From Microbulbifer hainanensis (GTDB lineage Bacteria > Pseudomonadota > Gammaproteobacteria > Pseudomonadales > Cellvibrionaceae), in contig NZ_JACZCR010000033.1 in the NCBI RefSeq assembly GCF_014904735.1, forward strand, positions 230,283 to 294,282: a stretch of 64,000 nucleotides of DNA, read 5' to 3'. Below, piece by piece: positions 1 through 8,818 of the stretch. The notes beneath the pieces are model-generated. The model made no database searches. It saw only the letters and a list, made by a program, of their open reading frames with translations, and had not been told where the DNA came from. The translations under genes were made by a program, and so were the position numbers. The first letter of the stretch is position 1. Each line of letters starts with the position of its first letter.

Positions 1-1
1 C

Positions 2-514
2 AAGCAGCAGGTCGCAGCGGTGGAGTCCACGCCCGTGCAGCCCGCACCGAAGCCCCAGCCGCAGGTGACCCCTGCAGTGCAGGGCACTGCCGCGCGCCTG
101 GATGCGCTGAGCCCCGGGAGCTGGCCGGCGCTATACAGCCAGCTGGGTGTCACCGGTATCCTCCACTCCATTGCGTTCCATCTGGAGCTGGTCGGACGGC
201 AGGACAATATACTGTCCTTTACCCTGGATGAGTCCTACAGCAGCCTGTATGACGAGGTGCACCAGCGCCGCCTAGCGGATGTACTCGGTGATTTCTTCGG
301 GCAGCCGGTGACCGTGCAAATACAAGTGGGGCAGGTGCAGGGTGGCACGCCGGCGCGGCTGGCAGCGGCGACGCGCGAAGCGCGGGCGTCTGCGGCCCGC
401 GATGCACTGGCTGGCGATGTGCTGGTGCAGGAACTGCAAAGCGAGCTGGGTGCCGAACTGGTACCCGACTCGGTTGAATACCTTAAAGAGTTAGAGAGTG
501 AGCAAAGCCAATGA
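2..514 (+). CDS. dnaX: DNA polymerase III subunit gamma/tau, C-terminal part (5' end outside window)
   Basis: The frame is open from the first bases, so this is the 3' end of a longer gene. A Pro/Gln-rich linker comes first. It is followed by a compact domain ([12 protein letters not shown], then [17 protein letters not shown]) that matches the tau C-terminal domain which contacts the polymerase alpha subunit in the replisome. The dnaX-ybaB-recR order downstream is a classic conserved block and supports the call. The stop TGA overlaps the ybaB start as ATGA, implying translational coupling. The AAA+ clamp-loader domain lies upstream of the window and cannot be assessed. Confidence 0.9.
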   Translation, partial: KQQVAAVESTPVQPAPKPQPQVTPAVQGTAARLDALSPGSWPALYSQLGVTGILHSIAFHLELVGRQDNILSFTLDESYSSLYDEVHQRRLADVLGDFFGQPVTVQIQVGQVQGGTPARLAAATREARASAARDALAGDVLVQELQSELGAELVPDSVEYLKELESEQSQ

Positions 515-855
515 AAGGTTTGGGCGACTTGATGCAGCAGGCCCAGAAGATGCAGGCCGAAATGCAGGAAAAGATGCAGAAAGTACAGCAGGCGCTGAAT
601 GAGCTGCGCGTCTGCGGTGAGGCTGGTGCCGGAATGGTCAAGGTCACCATGAATGGCCGCCACGATGTGACCGCGGTAGAAATTGACCCGGATCTGCTCG
701 GTGAAGACAAGGAGATGCTCGAAGACCTGATCGCCGCTGCGGTAAACGACGCTGTGCGTCGGGCCGAGGAAAAAGCCCAGGCCCTGCAGAAAGAGCAGAT
801 GGGTGGGCTGGCATCCGGCATGAATCTGCCGGAAGGCTTCAAGTTTCCTTTTTAA
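511..855 (+). CDS. ybaB: YbaB/EbfC family nucleoid-associated DNA-binding protein
   Basis: The protein is 114 aa, full length for the family. It starts [19 protein letters not shown], the long N-terminal helix typical of YbaB. The core [18 protein letters not shown] and the C-terminal [15 protein letters not shown] end (here [11 protein letters not shown]) follow. Family members form dimers that bind DNA and are usually encoded between dnaX and recR, as here. The start overlaps the dnaX stop by ATGA. Its exact role is not settled for the family. Confidence 0.95.
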   Translation: MKGLGDLMQQAQKMQAEMQEKMQKVQQALNELRVCGEAGAGMVKVTMNGRHDVTAVEIDPDLLGEDKEMLEDLIAAAVNDAVRRAEEKAQALQKEQMGGLASGMNLPEGFKFPF

Positions 856-885
856 TCCGCCATTTGGCGAACCATACCGGAATTT

Positions 886-1491
886 ATGTTTAGCCCCCTG
901 ATTGAAGAATTGATCCGCGCACTGCGCTGCCTGCCGGGTGTCGGCCCCAAGTCGGCCCAGCGTATGGCGATGTACCTGCTGGAAAAAGACCGGGATGCCG
1001 CCGGCCTGCTCGCGCGCACGCTGGAACAGGCGGTGGAAAAAGTCGGGCGCTGCAGCCAGTGCCGGACGCTTACCGAGCAGGAAGTCTGCGCGCTGTGCAA
1101 TAACAGCCGTCGCGACGGGAAATCCCTGTGCGTGGTGGAAACGCCGGCGGATGTCCTGGCCATCGAACAGGCGGGTAATTACCACGGCCGTTATTTTGTA
1201 CTGCACGGGCATCTTTCGCCCATCGACGGCGTCGGCCCTGCAAGCCTGGGCATCGACCTGCTCGAACGGCGGCTCGCCGACGAACCGGTGGAGGAGCTCA
1301 TTATTGCCACCAATCCCACCGTCGAAGGCGAGGCCACTGCGCAGTTTATCGCCGAGCGGGCCAGATCCCGAGGCATTGCAGTGAGCCGCATTGCCCATGG
1401 CGTGCCCATCGGCGGCGAACTGGAATATATCGATGGCGGTACGCTCGCCCACGCGTTTAACAGCCGCTCGGCTTTTTTCCCCGGCGGTTGA
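886..1491 (+). CDS. recR: Recombination mediator protein RecR
   Basis: This 201-aa protein belongs to the RecFOR pathway, which loads RecA onto SSB-coated gaps. Seen in order: a helix-hairpin-helix ([16 protein letters not shown], residues 14-29), a C4 zinc finger (Cys 56, 59, 68, 71), a Toprim domain ([14 protein letters not shown] and [14 protein letters not shown]) and the C-terminal Walker-like end ([16 protein letters not shown]). Length is normal. It follows ybaB by 30 bp and is probably co-transcribed with dnaX-ybaB. Confidence 0.97.
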   Translation: MFSPLIEELIRALRCLPGVGPKSAQRMAMYLLEKDRDAAGLLARTLEQAVEKVGRCSQCRTLTEQEVCALCNNSRRDGKSLCVVETPADVLAIEQAGNYHGRYFVLHGHLSPIDGVGPASLGIDLLERRLADEPVEELIIATNPTVEGEATAQFIAERARSRGIAVSRIAHGVPIGGELEYIDGGTLAHAFNSRSAFFPGG

Positions 1492-1499
1492 GGGCTGTG

Positions 1500-2630
1500 A
1501 TGCTGAAAGTAGATACCACTCCGATCTGGATCGACAGTAGCGAAGAACTGGCTCGTCTGTGCGAACAGTGGCGCGGCCAGAGTGCGGTAGCACTGGATAC
1601 CGAGTTCATGCGCAGCCGCACCTTTTACCCCCAGCCGGCGCTGGTGCAGGTCGGCGATGGCGAGCGCTGCTATCTGATCGATAATCTTGCCATTGAAAAC
1701 CTGGAGCCGTTGCGCGATCTGTTGTTGGATACGCGGGTCACCAAGATCATGCACAGCTGCAGCGAGGATCTGGAGACGCTGGATCGGCTGCTGGGCGCCA
1801 TTCCCGATCCGATTTTCGATACGCAGATTGCCGCGGCCATGACCGGTATGGGCGCGGGCCTCGGCTATGCGGCCACGGTCAAAGAGCTGCTCAATGTCGA
1901 TTTGCCGAAAAGCGAAACCCGTTCCGACTGGTTGCAGCGCCCCCTTAGCGAGGCGCAGAAAAACTACGCAGCGCTGGACGTGGCCTGGCTGCCAATGGTG
2001 TACGGCGTGCTGATCAAAAGATTGCGCGAGCAGGAGCGGCTGGACTGGCTGCACGAAGACTGCGAGGCCCTGGTTGTCACAGCGCGTAATCCGCAGCCGG
2101 AAGAGCTGTATTACCAGCGCGTCAAGGGCGCTTGGCGCCTGCGCGACAAGCATCTCGCTGCCCTGCAGGATATCTGTGCCTGGCGCGAACGCGAAGCGCG
2201 CCTGCGCGACATGCCGCGCAATCACCTGTTGAAAGAGGGCGTCTGCCTGAGCCTGGCGCAGCAGCTCCCCCAGTACAAGGCGACCCTGGCGCAACCGGGC
2301 CTGGAGGGGCGCACCTTGCGCGAATATGGCGATGTGCTACTGCAAATCATCGGTCGTGCCACCGAGCGCTCCGATACGCCGCCGCCGCTGCCGCAACCGC
2401 TCAATCGCCGCCAGGGCGAGTGGCTGAAGCTGCTGCGGCAGAAAGTCAACGGGATAGCCGAGCAGAGCGGTCTGCCGCCGGAAATCCTGGTAAGGAAAAA
2501 AGAGCTGGAAATGCTCGTCCAGTCGCCGCGTGCGCGACTCGAAGGACGGCTCTCCGGATGGCGCGCAGACGTGATCGGCAAGCCGTTAATCGATACGCTG
2601 CGCGAAGTGCGCGCGGAGGAAGTAAAGTGA
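1500..2630 (+). CDS. rnd: Ribonuclease D
   Basis: This is a 3'-5' exoribonuclease that trims tRNA and other stable RNA precursors. The DEDD motifs are intact: D33-T-E35 (ALDTEF), D90 in MHSCSEDLETL, and the Y-x3-D motif in NYAALDVAWL. An HRDC domain follows (RLRDKHLAALQDICAWREREAR, then LPPEILVRKKEL). I chose ATG at 1500 because GAGGG at 1490-1494 is well spaced before it; TTG 1488 and GTG 1497 are alternatives. The start lies just past the recR stop. The end overlaps the ycgL start (GTGA at 2627-2630). Confidence 0.93.
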   Translation: MLKVDTTPIWIDSSEELARLCEQWRGQSAVALDTEFMRSRTFYPQPALVQVGDGERCYLIDNLAIENLEPLRDLLLDTRVTKIMHSCSEDLETLDRLLGAIPDPIFDTQIAAAMTGMGAGLGYAATVKELLNVDLPKSETRSDWLQRPLSEAQKNYAALDVAWLPMVYGVLIKRLREQERLDWLHEDCEALVVTARNPQPEELYYQRVKGAWRLRDKHLAALQDICAWREREARLRDMPRNHLLKEGVCLSLAQQLPQYKATLAQPGLEGRTLREYGDVLLQIIGRATERSDTPPPLPQPLNRRQGEWLKLLRQKVNGIAEQSGLPPEILVRKKELEMLVQSPRARLEGRLSGWRADVIGKPLIDTLREVRAEEVK

Positions 2631-2914
2631 AAACCCTGTGTGATATCTATCGCAGTCCGCGCGAAGAGGAGATGTACCTCTATGTCGACAAGCGCGAAGG
2701 TACGGTGCGGGTGCCGGAAAAACTGCTGGAACTCTTCGGGACGCCCAAGCATCTGATGACCATGGTGCTGACTCCGGACAAACAGCTTGCTCGCGCCGGC
2801 GCCGACAAGGTACTCAGCGAGATCCGCGAACGCGGTTACTATCTGCAGATGCCGCCCGCGCGGGACCACGAGATGCGAGCGATTGCTGTGCAGAACAGCA
2901 AATTGCAACGCTGA
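2627..2914 (+). CDS. ycgL: YcgL domain-containing protein
   Basis: This is a small (95 aa) YcgL-family protein: MKTLCDIYRSPREEEMYLYVDK, then LLELFGTPKHLMTMVLTPDKQLARA. The family is conserved in gammaproteobacteria, with a small alpha/beta fold and no firmly assigned function. The GTG start overlaps the rnd stop in a GTGA overlap, so translation is probably coupled. The rnd-ycgL-ycgN order is common in related genera and supports both the small gene and its start. Confidence 0.9.
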   Translation: MKTLCDIYRSPREEEMYLYVDKREGTVRVPEKLLELFGTPKHLMTMVLTPDKQLARAGADKVLSEIRERGYYLQMPPARDHEMRAIAVQNSKLQR

Positions 2915-2923
2915 GGTCTGGCT

Positions 2924-3379
2924 ATGCCAAATCGGGAAACACCCTTCTGGCAACGCAAGGCGCTCAGTGAAATGAGCGAGTCAGAGTGGGAGTCGCTGTG
3001 CGACGGCTGTGGCCGCTGTTGCCTGCACCGGCTGCAGGATGAAGACAGCGAAGAGGTCTATACCACCAATATTGCCTGCCGTTTGCTGGATACCCACTCC
3101 TGTCAGTGCGGCGATTATACCAACCGCAAAAAAATCGTGCCGGACTGTATTCAGCTGCGCGAACAGGATCTGCGCAAGTTTGACTGGCTGCCGTACACCT
3201 GCGCTTACCGCACCCTGGCGGAGGGGCGTGCGTTGGAGTCCTGGCATCCACTGCTGTCCGGCAGTGCAGAATCGGTACACGAGGCCGGGATCTCGGTGCG
3301 CGGCTGTGTCATCAGTGAAGAGCTTGTACACCCGGACGACTTTGAAGAGCATATTGTCACCTGGGTCGGCGACGAGTAA
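2924..3379 (+). CDS. ycgN: YcgN family cysteine-cluster protein
   Basis: The protein is 151 aa and the UPF0260/YcgN signature is visible. An N-terminal [26 protein letters not shown] carries a C-x2-C-x2-CC cluster. Further cysteines follow in [18 protein letters not shown] and VPDC. Such clusters are expected to bind zinc or an Fe-S centre; which one cannot be told from sequence. It begins 9 bp after ycgL with GAGG upstream, so it looks like the last gene of the rnd operon. Confidence 0.9.
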   Translation: MPNRETPFWQRKALSEMSESEWESLCDGCGRCCLHRLQDEDSEEVYTTNIACRLLDTHSCQCGDYTNRKKIVPDCIQLREQDLRKFDWLPYTCAYRTLAEGRALESWHPLLSGSAESVHEAGISVRGCVISEELVHPDDFEEHIVTWVGDE

Positions 3380-3488
3380 TTTGCCATTAAGTTGAACGGC
3401 GTCGGTTCTGCGCAGCGGACGGTGCGTACAATAGTGACCTCAACTGATCCCAAATATCTGTATTGACGAAAAGAAGTAAAAAAGCACT

Positions 3489-3869
3489 ATGCCAGAAGAT
3501 TATCGCTTAGCCTGGATGTTTTATATCGCCGGTACCATTGTTCTGCTGCTGGCGGGCTGGTGGTTTATGCGCAAATGGCGCTGGGGCTGGCTGCGCCGCA
3601 CCCTGTTGCTGGTGTCCGCTGCTTCGCTGCTGGTACCTGTCCACAGCGGCGTTGAAGATGCACCGATCAGCCCGGTGCTGCCGCTGTTTGCGTACCAGAC
3701 AGTTTTTGAGGAGGGCGGTGCGACTCCGGAAGTCACCGCCAATCTCATCTTTGCTGCCGGTGGCGCTCTTGCGCTTATGACCATTTGGGGGTTGATTGGG
3801 CTCTATGTCGGGCACCGCCGCGAAAAACGCCGCGAGTTCGAAGAGGATCCCTATTTCAGCGAGCGCTGA
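3489..3869 (+). CDS. Hypothetical inner-membrane protein
   Basis: I do not recognise a named family for this 126-aa protein. Three hydrophobic segments are visible: residues about 9-26 (MFYIAGTIVLLLAGWWFM), 36-51 (RTLLLVSAASLLVPV) and 85-107 (LIFAAGGALALMTIWGLIGLYVG). A highly charged C-terminus follows (HRREKRREFEEDPYFSER). The pattern suggests a small inner-membrane protein with its tail in the cytoplasm. It lies 109 bp downstream of ycgN. Codon use matches its neighbours. Function unknown. Confidence 0.75.
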   Translation: MPEDYRLAWMFYIAGTIVLLLAGWWFMRKWRWGWLRRTLLLVSAASLLVPVHSGVEDAPISPVLPLFAYQTVFEEGGATPEVTANLIFAAGGALALMTIWGLIGLYVGHRREKRREFEEDPYFSER

Positions 3870-4167
3870 GTCTCCCTGCTATCCCGGTCCGGTCTGTTGC
3901 CATTCTCGCCTTGATGGTGGGGTGGCACCGGCCGAGACATATCTCACATTGTTACTCCGTTCGCCGATCAATGGCGCCTTAATCCCTCTTCTCGACCACT
4001 GTCTTCTGCGACAACTGCTATATCTATAGGGCTGGTCTCGACCTGGCGCGGGACCGATCACAATAGAAAAATGCCGGCAGGTAAACGGGACAAATGGGTA
4101 ACTTTCAGTCATCGCGCGGGCGATCTGATACCTCGAACTCCCGGCCGCGCATGGCAGAGGAACACGG
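3870..4167. other. Intergenic stretch without a convincing gene
   Basis: This stretch of about 300 bp separates the small membrane protein from the next gene. Short frames exist on both strands but have no recognisable motif, signal peptide or ribosome-binding site. The sequence just before 4168 carries AGAGGAA (4154-4160), which serves the next gene. I see no clear terminator with a T-run. Confidence 0.5.
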
Positions 4168-4848
4168 ATGCTCGACCATCTGCTCATATTGACCGCGGTA
4201 ATGCTGGTGTCCGGAATTCTCGGCGGTCTGGTGAATTACTACCAGATGCTGTTTACCGAAGAGGATCCCGCCGGCCTCGCGCGCTGCCTGATCATGGGGC
4301 TGTGCGGCGCATTAATGGTGCCGATCTTTCTGAAATTTACCCAGAGCGACCTGCTGATCGAGATCCAGGGGGATCCCTCGCGGCTGTTACTGTTTACCGG
4401 CTACTGCTTGCTGGCGGCGATTGCATCGCGCATGTTTGTGTTCAATGCCGCGCGCCGGCAGCTGCGCGACGCCAGCATCGCGCGCGCGCGGGTCGAAAAC
4501 CTGGAGCAGGAACTGCGCGCCATGCAGCTGGAAATAATGCCGCTGCTGGAGCACGAGATCGAGGGTGACCCGGAGCAGGGCCCGACCCTGGACTTCAACC
4601 AGATTCGCAAGCTGGATGACAATGCCCTGCATGTACTCAGTCTGCTGAATAACGGCGACTGCGTATTCCGCTCCCTGTCCGGCATGGTGCAGGAGGGGGG
4701 CATGGAAACCAATTCCGCCGCGCGCGCCCTCAACAGCCTGCTGGTACTGGAAATGGTCGGCAAGATCCACAGTCACCTGGGAATCCGCTGGTATATCACT
4801 GACAAGGGCCGCCAGGTAGTGCATCGCCGCAGCACCCAGGTCGCCTAG
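4168..4848 (+). CDS. Three-TM membrane protein with winged-helix-like C-terminus (YLATT-like)
   Basis: The protein is 226 aa. Three hydrophobic helices lie in the first ~95 residues (LLILTAVMLVSGILGGL; CLIMGLCGALMVPIF; LLLFTGYCLLAAIASRMF). A coiled-coil stretch follows (RQLRDASIARARVENLEQELRAMQLE), then a C-terminal domain resembling a winged helix (NALHVLSLLNNGDCVFRSLSGM ... IRWYITDKGRQVV). This layout fits the 'YEATS-like-associating three-TM' proteins, a family I recall only by architecture. Start ATG is preceded by AGAGGAA at 4154-4160. It stands alone. A membrane-tethered regulator is an inference. Confidence 0.6.
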   Translation: MLDHLLILTAVMLVSGILGGLVNYYQMLFTEEDPAGLARCLIMGLCGALMVPIFLKFTQSDLLIEIQGDPSRLLLFTGYCLLAAIASRMFVFNAARRQLRDASIARARVENLEQELRAMQLEIMPLLEHEIEGDPEQGPTLDFNQIRKLDDNALHVLSLLNNGDCVFRSLSGMVQEGGMETNSAARALNSLLVLEMVGKIHSHLGIRWYITDKGRQVVHRRSTQVA

Positions 4849-5045
4849 CGCTCCCGCCTCCTCTCCCCTGCAAGCCACCGCGCTTTCCCGCCGGTCCTCG
4901 CCATCATCGAGGGTCGGCGATCTCAGCTTTCCGTATCCCGCCCAGAAAACTCGTCAAGCGGATTGAGCGGTCCCGCCTTTTCCCTGCTTGTCCCGATCAA
5001 TTATTATGCGTTCTTACTAGAGAGTCTGGGCAATCTGGAGTGACG

Positions 5046-5891
5046 ATGAAATTTACCGGTACGGACAGCTACGTAGCTACCGAAGACCTGCAGATGGCCG
5101 TGAACGCGGCGGTCACCCTGCAGCGACCGCTGTTGATCAAGGGCGAGCCGGGCACCGGCAAGACCCTGCTTGCCGAAGAGGTGGCCAGCAGCCTGGGGAT
5201 GAAACTGATTCAGTGGCATATCAAATCCACCACCAAAGCGCAGCAGGGGCTCTATGAGTACGATGCCGTCTCGCGTCTGCGGGATTCCCAGCTGGGGGTG
5301 GACAAGGTTCACGATATCAGTAACTACATCAAGCGCGGCAAATTATGGGAAGCCTTCGCTGCGGATGAACAGGTGGTGCTGTTGATCGACGAAATCGACA
5401 AGGCGGATATCGAGTTTCCCAACGACCTGCTGGTGGAATTGGATCGCATGGAGTTTTTCGTTTACGAAACCGGCGAAACCATCAAAGCCAAGCAGCGCCC
5501 CATCGTCATCATCACCTCTAACAACGAAAAGGAACTGCCGGACGCCTTCCTGCGCCGCTGCTTTTTCCACTACATCAGTTTCCCCGACCGCGACACCATG
5601 CACAGTATCGTGGATGTGCACTATCCGGGTATCAAGCAGCAGCTGGTCGCCGAAGCAATGGATATATTCTTCCAATTGCGCGAAGTACCGGGTCTGAAGA
5701 AAAAGCCCTCCACCTCCGAATTGATCGACTGGTTGAAGCTGCTGCTGGCCGACGATATCCCGGATGAAGTCCTGAAGAACCGCGATACCAAAAGCGCGAT
5801 TCCGCCGCTATATGGCGCCCTGCTGAAAAACGAGCAGGATGTACATATGCTGGAGCGCCTCGCCTTTATGGCGCGCCGGGAAAATCGCTAA
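5046..5891 (+). CDS. MoxR-family AAA+ ATPase
   Basis: A 281-aa AAA+ ATPase. Walker A is GEPGTGKT (residues 33-40). Walker B is VVLLIDEIDKAD (110-121). The sensor region reads VIITSNNEKELPDAFLRRCFFHYISFP. MoxR ATPases act as chaperones that mature metalloenzymes or complexes together with a VWA-domain partner, and such a partner is encoded immediately downstream. ATG 5046 is chosen because GGAG at 5037-5040 is correctly spaced. The two genes form an obvious pair with no other partner in the window. Confidence 0.88.
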   Translation: MKFTGTDSYVATEDLQMAVNAAVTLQRPLLIKGEPGTGKTLLAEEVASSLGMKLIQWHIKSTTKAQQGLYEYDAVSRLRDSQLGVDKVHDISNYIKRGKLWEAFAADEQVVLLIDEIDKADIEFPNDLLVELDRMEFFVYETGETIKAKQRPIVIITSNNEKELPDAFLRRCFFHYISFPDRDTMHSIVDVHYPGIKQQLVAEAMDIFFQLREVPGLKKKPSTSELIDWLKLLLADDIPDEVLKNRDTKSAIPPLYGALLKNEQDVHMLERLAFMARRENR

Positions 5892-5951
5892 CGATATGTG
5901 TTCGGGGCGGCACCGTGCCCGGCGCCGCTCCTAAGGTTCTGCAAGGTTTTT

Positions 5952-7133
5952 ATGCTTATCGGTTTTTTCCTCAATCTGCGCCGCTACAAGCTGCCGGTTT
6001 CCGTCACCGAGTTACTCGCCCTGCTCGAGGCACTGCAGCAGCGCCTGGTATTTGCCGACCTGGAATCGTTCTATTTCCTGGCGCGCACCTGCATGGTCAA
6101 GGACGAGAAGCACTTTGATAAATTCGACCGCGCTTTTGACGCCTATTTCAAAGACCTGGAAACCCTGGATGATCTGTTTGAACAGATGATTCCCGAGGAC
6201 TGGCTGCGGGCGGAATTTCTCAAGCAATTGAGTGAGGAAGAAAAAGCCAAGATCGAAAGCCTGGGCGGACTGGAAAAACTGCTGGAGGAATTCCAGAAGC
6301 GTCTCGACGAACAGAAAGAGCGTCACAGCGGCGGCAATCGCTGGGTCGGTACCGGCGGCACCAGTCCGTTCGGTAACAGCGGTTACAACCCGGAAGGTAT
6401 CCGTGTTGGCGGTAACAGCCGCAATCGCTCGGCGGTCAAGGTGTGGCAGAAGCGCCAGTTCAAGAATCTCGATGACAGCGTCACCCTGGGTACGCGAAAT
6501 ATCCAGGTGGCCCTGCGCAAGTTGCGCAAGTTTGCGCGATCGGGGGCGGCAGAAGAACTGGATCTCGACGATACCATCTCGTCCACCGCCCGCAATGCTG
6601 GCCTGCTGGATATCAAGATGGTGCCGGAACGCCACAATGCGATAAAAGTCCTGATTTTCTTCGATGTTGGCGGATCCATGGATCCCTATATTCGCGTCTG
6701 CGAGGAGCTTTTTTCCGCGTGTCGCTCCGAATTCAAGCACCTGGAGTATTTTTATTTCCACAATTTTGTCTACGAGCATGTGTGGAAGGACAACCAGCGC
6801 CGCTACAGCGAAACTACCCCGTTGCTGGAAGTGCTGCGCACATACGGCAAAGACTACAAGGTGATCTTTGTCGGCGACGCCTCCATGGCGCCCTATGAAA
6901 TCACCAGCCGTTTCGGCAGTGTCGAGCATATGAACGAGGAGCCCGGTGCGGCCTGGATGGAGCGGGTTACCGATACCTACAGCAATCTGATCTGGTTGAA
7001 CCCGGTGGGGCAGGAATACTGGCAGTACACGCCCAGTATCGGTCTGGCCGAGCGGCTGGTAAACGGGCAGATGTACCCGATGACGCTGGAAGGCCTGGAC
7101 CGGGCGATCGCCCGGCTGGTCAAGGGGCGCTAG
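5952..7133 (+). CDS. VWA domain-containing CoxE-like protein
   Basis: A 393-aa protein of the CoxE/VWA family, the usual partner of MoxR ATPases. It starts MLIGFFLNLRRYKLPVSVTELL, a typical family N-terminus, with AAGG at 5943-5946. A charged helical region and a Gly/Asn-rich linker (GGNRWVGTGGTSPFGNSGYNPEGIRVGG) precede the VWA domain. Its MIDAS motif DVGGSMD begins at residue 238 and keeps the D-x-G-x-S pattern. It lies 60 bp after the ATPase. A hairpin overlaps its stop codon. Confidence 0.87.
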   Translation: MLIGFFLNLRRYKLPVSVTELLALLEALQQRLVFADLESFYFLARTCMVKDEKHFDKFDRAFDAYFKDLETLDDLFEQMIPEDWLRAEFLKQLSEEEKAKIESLGGLEKLLEEFQKRLDEQKERHSGGNRWVGTGGTSPFGNSGYNPEGIRVGGNSRNRSAVKVWQKRQFKNLDDSVTLGTRNIQVALRKLRKFARSGAAEELDLDDTISSTARNAGLLDIKMVPERHNAIKVLIFFDVGGSMDPYIRVCEELFSACRSEFKHLEYFYFHNFVYEHVWKDNQRRYSETTPLLEVLRTYGKDYKVIFVGDASMAPYEITSRFGSVEHMNEEPGAAWMERVTDTYSNLIWLNPVGQEYWQYTPSIGLAERLVNGQMYPMTLEGLDRAIARLVKGR

Positions 7134-7155
7134 GGCGACCTGAAACGGTCGCCCT
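7132..7155. terminator. Hairpin between convergent genes
   Basis: A 9-bp perfect stem, AGGGCGACC (7132-7140) with GGTCGCCCT (7147-7155), has a 6-nt loop and begins inside the TAG stop of the VWA gene. No T-run follows on either strand, so it is at best a weak or Rho-assisted bidirectional terminator between the VWA gene and the convergent peptide transporter. Confidence 0.4.
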
Positions 7156-7169
7156 GCACCGAGCCGCCG

Positions 7170-8648
7170 TCAGTCGGCGGAGAAGTGGCGGGGCGGTGTG
7201 CCCTCGTGGTCGGCGGTGATACTGATTTCTTCCTTGGTGGCCGGCCTGATTTCCGTGTGCTCTTGTTCCGCACCGTGCATCCAGTCCACCAGTTTGTTGC
7301 GCAGGAAGAACAGCAATATACCGGCGAAGATCGCAGCCAGTGCTACGCCGCCAAATGTCTCCAGCGGACCGTTTTCACCCACCAGTTTACCGATTTCCGC
7401 CGCGCCCTTATTGGCGATACCGATAAAGGCAAACCACAGGCCCATCATCAGCGAGACAAAGCGCAGCGGCGAGAGTTTGGTCACCATCGAGAGGCCGATT
7501 GGCGACAGGCACAATTCGCCGATGGTGTGGAATACGTAGGCGAGCACCAGCCACCACGGACTCGCCTTGATGGTCTCCGAGTCGCCGATTTGCAATGCCG
7601 CACCGCACATGGAAACAAAGCCGAGGCCGAGGAAAATCAGGCCCATGCTGAATTTGGTCGGCGAATTGGGCTCGCGATCGCCGAGGCCAACCCACAGGCT
7701 TGCCATGATCGGGGCCAGGATGATGATGAACAGCGGGTTGACCATCTGCAGCCAGCTCGCCGGAATTTCAAAGCCGAAAATATGCAGGTCAGTGTTGTAT
7801 TTGGCAAACAGGTTCATGGACCCGGCCGCCTGTTCAAAACCGGCCCAGAAGACGACGGTGAACAGGCCGAGAATCAGGATGACCTTGATGCGGTCGCGCT
7901 CTTCCGGTGTCAGCGGTTTGTGTTTGTCCGCCGCATTGGTTTTCTGTCCCAGTTTGGCGGAGGGCTTTACGCCGATTTCGCCGAGGTAATGGTGCGACTT
8001 GAGCAGCTGCAGGATCACGCCCAGCAGCATGCCGATACCGGCGACGATAAAGCCCAGCTGGTAGTTGACCTTCTCGCCAATCCAGCCCACCACTAGGTAG
8101 CCGAGAATGGAGCCGATGTTGATGCCCATGTAGAAGATGGTGAAGGCGGTATCGCGGCGTTTGTCACCCTCTTCGTAAAGGTCGCCCACCATGGTGGATA
8201 TATTGGGTTTGAAAAAGCCGTTGCCGATGATCATCAGCGCCAGCCCGAGCCACAGGAAGTAAATTTCGGTACCGTCCGGTAGCCATTTATGCGGGAAGCC
8301 CAGCGAAAACTGGCCGAACATCATCAGGATGCCGCCAAAAATGATACTTCTCCGCTGCCCCCAGACATTGTCCGCGACCCAGCCGCCGACGATCGGCGTC
8401 AGGTAGACCAGCATCGCGTACCAGCCGAGATAACTGAGCGCCTGGGATTGGAGCTCGGTCTGGGACATCTGTTGCCAGCCGAATACCGCCGCGGTAGCGG
8501 CGGAGGTGAGATAGAAGACGAAGATGCCGCGCATGCCGTAATAGCTGAGTCGCTCCCACATCTCTGTGCCGAACAGGAGATACAGGCCTTTGGGGTGGCC
8601 GAGCATTTCTCCGGCGCTGGCGGGCGGTCTGGGCTTGAGCTCTTGCAT
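7170..8648 (-). CDS. Proton-dependent oligopeptide transporter (POT/PTR family)
   Basis: A 492-aa polytopic inner-membrane protein that imports di- and tripeptides with protons. The N-terminus carries the POT signature: LLFGTEMWERLSYYGMRGIFVFYL (the ExxERxxYY-type motif), then GGWVADNVWGQRRSI and FFKPNISTMVGDLY. About 12-14 hydrophobic helices are present. The start has AGAGG upstream on the coding strand. It is divergent from hrpA with a 170-bp shared control region. Substrate within the peptide class cannot be told. Confidence 0.92.
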   Translation of the reverse strand: MQELKPRPPASAGEMLGHPKGLYLLFGTEMWERLSYYGMRGIFVFYLTSAATAAVFGWQQMSQTELQSQALSYLGWYAMLVYLTPIVGGWVADNVWGQRRSIIFGGILMMFGQFSLGFPHKWLPDGTEIYFLWLGLALMIIGNGFFKPNISTMVGDLYEEGDKRRDTAFTIFYMGINIGSILGYLVVGWIGEKVNYQLGFIVAGIGMLLGVILQLLKSHHYLGEIGVKPSAKLGQKTNAADKHKPLTPEERDRIKVILILGLFTVVFWAGFEQAAGSMNLFAKYNTDLHIFGFEIPASWLQMVNPLFIIILAPIMASLWVGLGDREPNSPTKFSMGLIFLGLGFVSMCGAALQIGDSETIKASPWWLVLAYVFHTIGELCLSPIGLSMVTKLSPLRFVSLMMGLWFAFIGIANKGAAEIGKLVGENGPLETFGGVALAAIFAGILLFFLRNKLVDWMHGAEQEHTEIRPATKEEISITADHEGTPPRHFSAD

Positions 8649-8818
8649 TGGGGTACCTCTGGCAAGTTGCGGGCAGCAGCCGGCGCGAACAGGCGCGAAT
8701 GGCGGTGTCGACCTGAGTATAGTTCAGCGCCAACGCAGAACAGGGGCCGGGCAGTTTCGCCTCGTGCTGAGCGGTTATCGCGCGGTATAATCCGCCGTTT
8801 GCCATTTTGCTGTAACTC

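Noticed and set aside
235..1593. Long antisense open frame across ybaB and recR
   Set aside because: It is a shadow of strong plus-strand genes with intact family motifs. Its translation has no recognisable domain and no ribosome-binding site.
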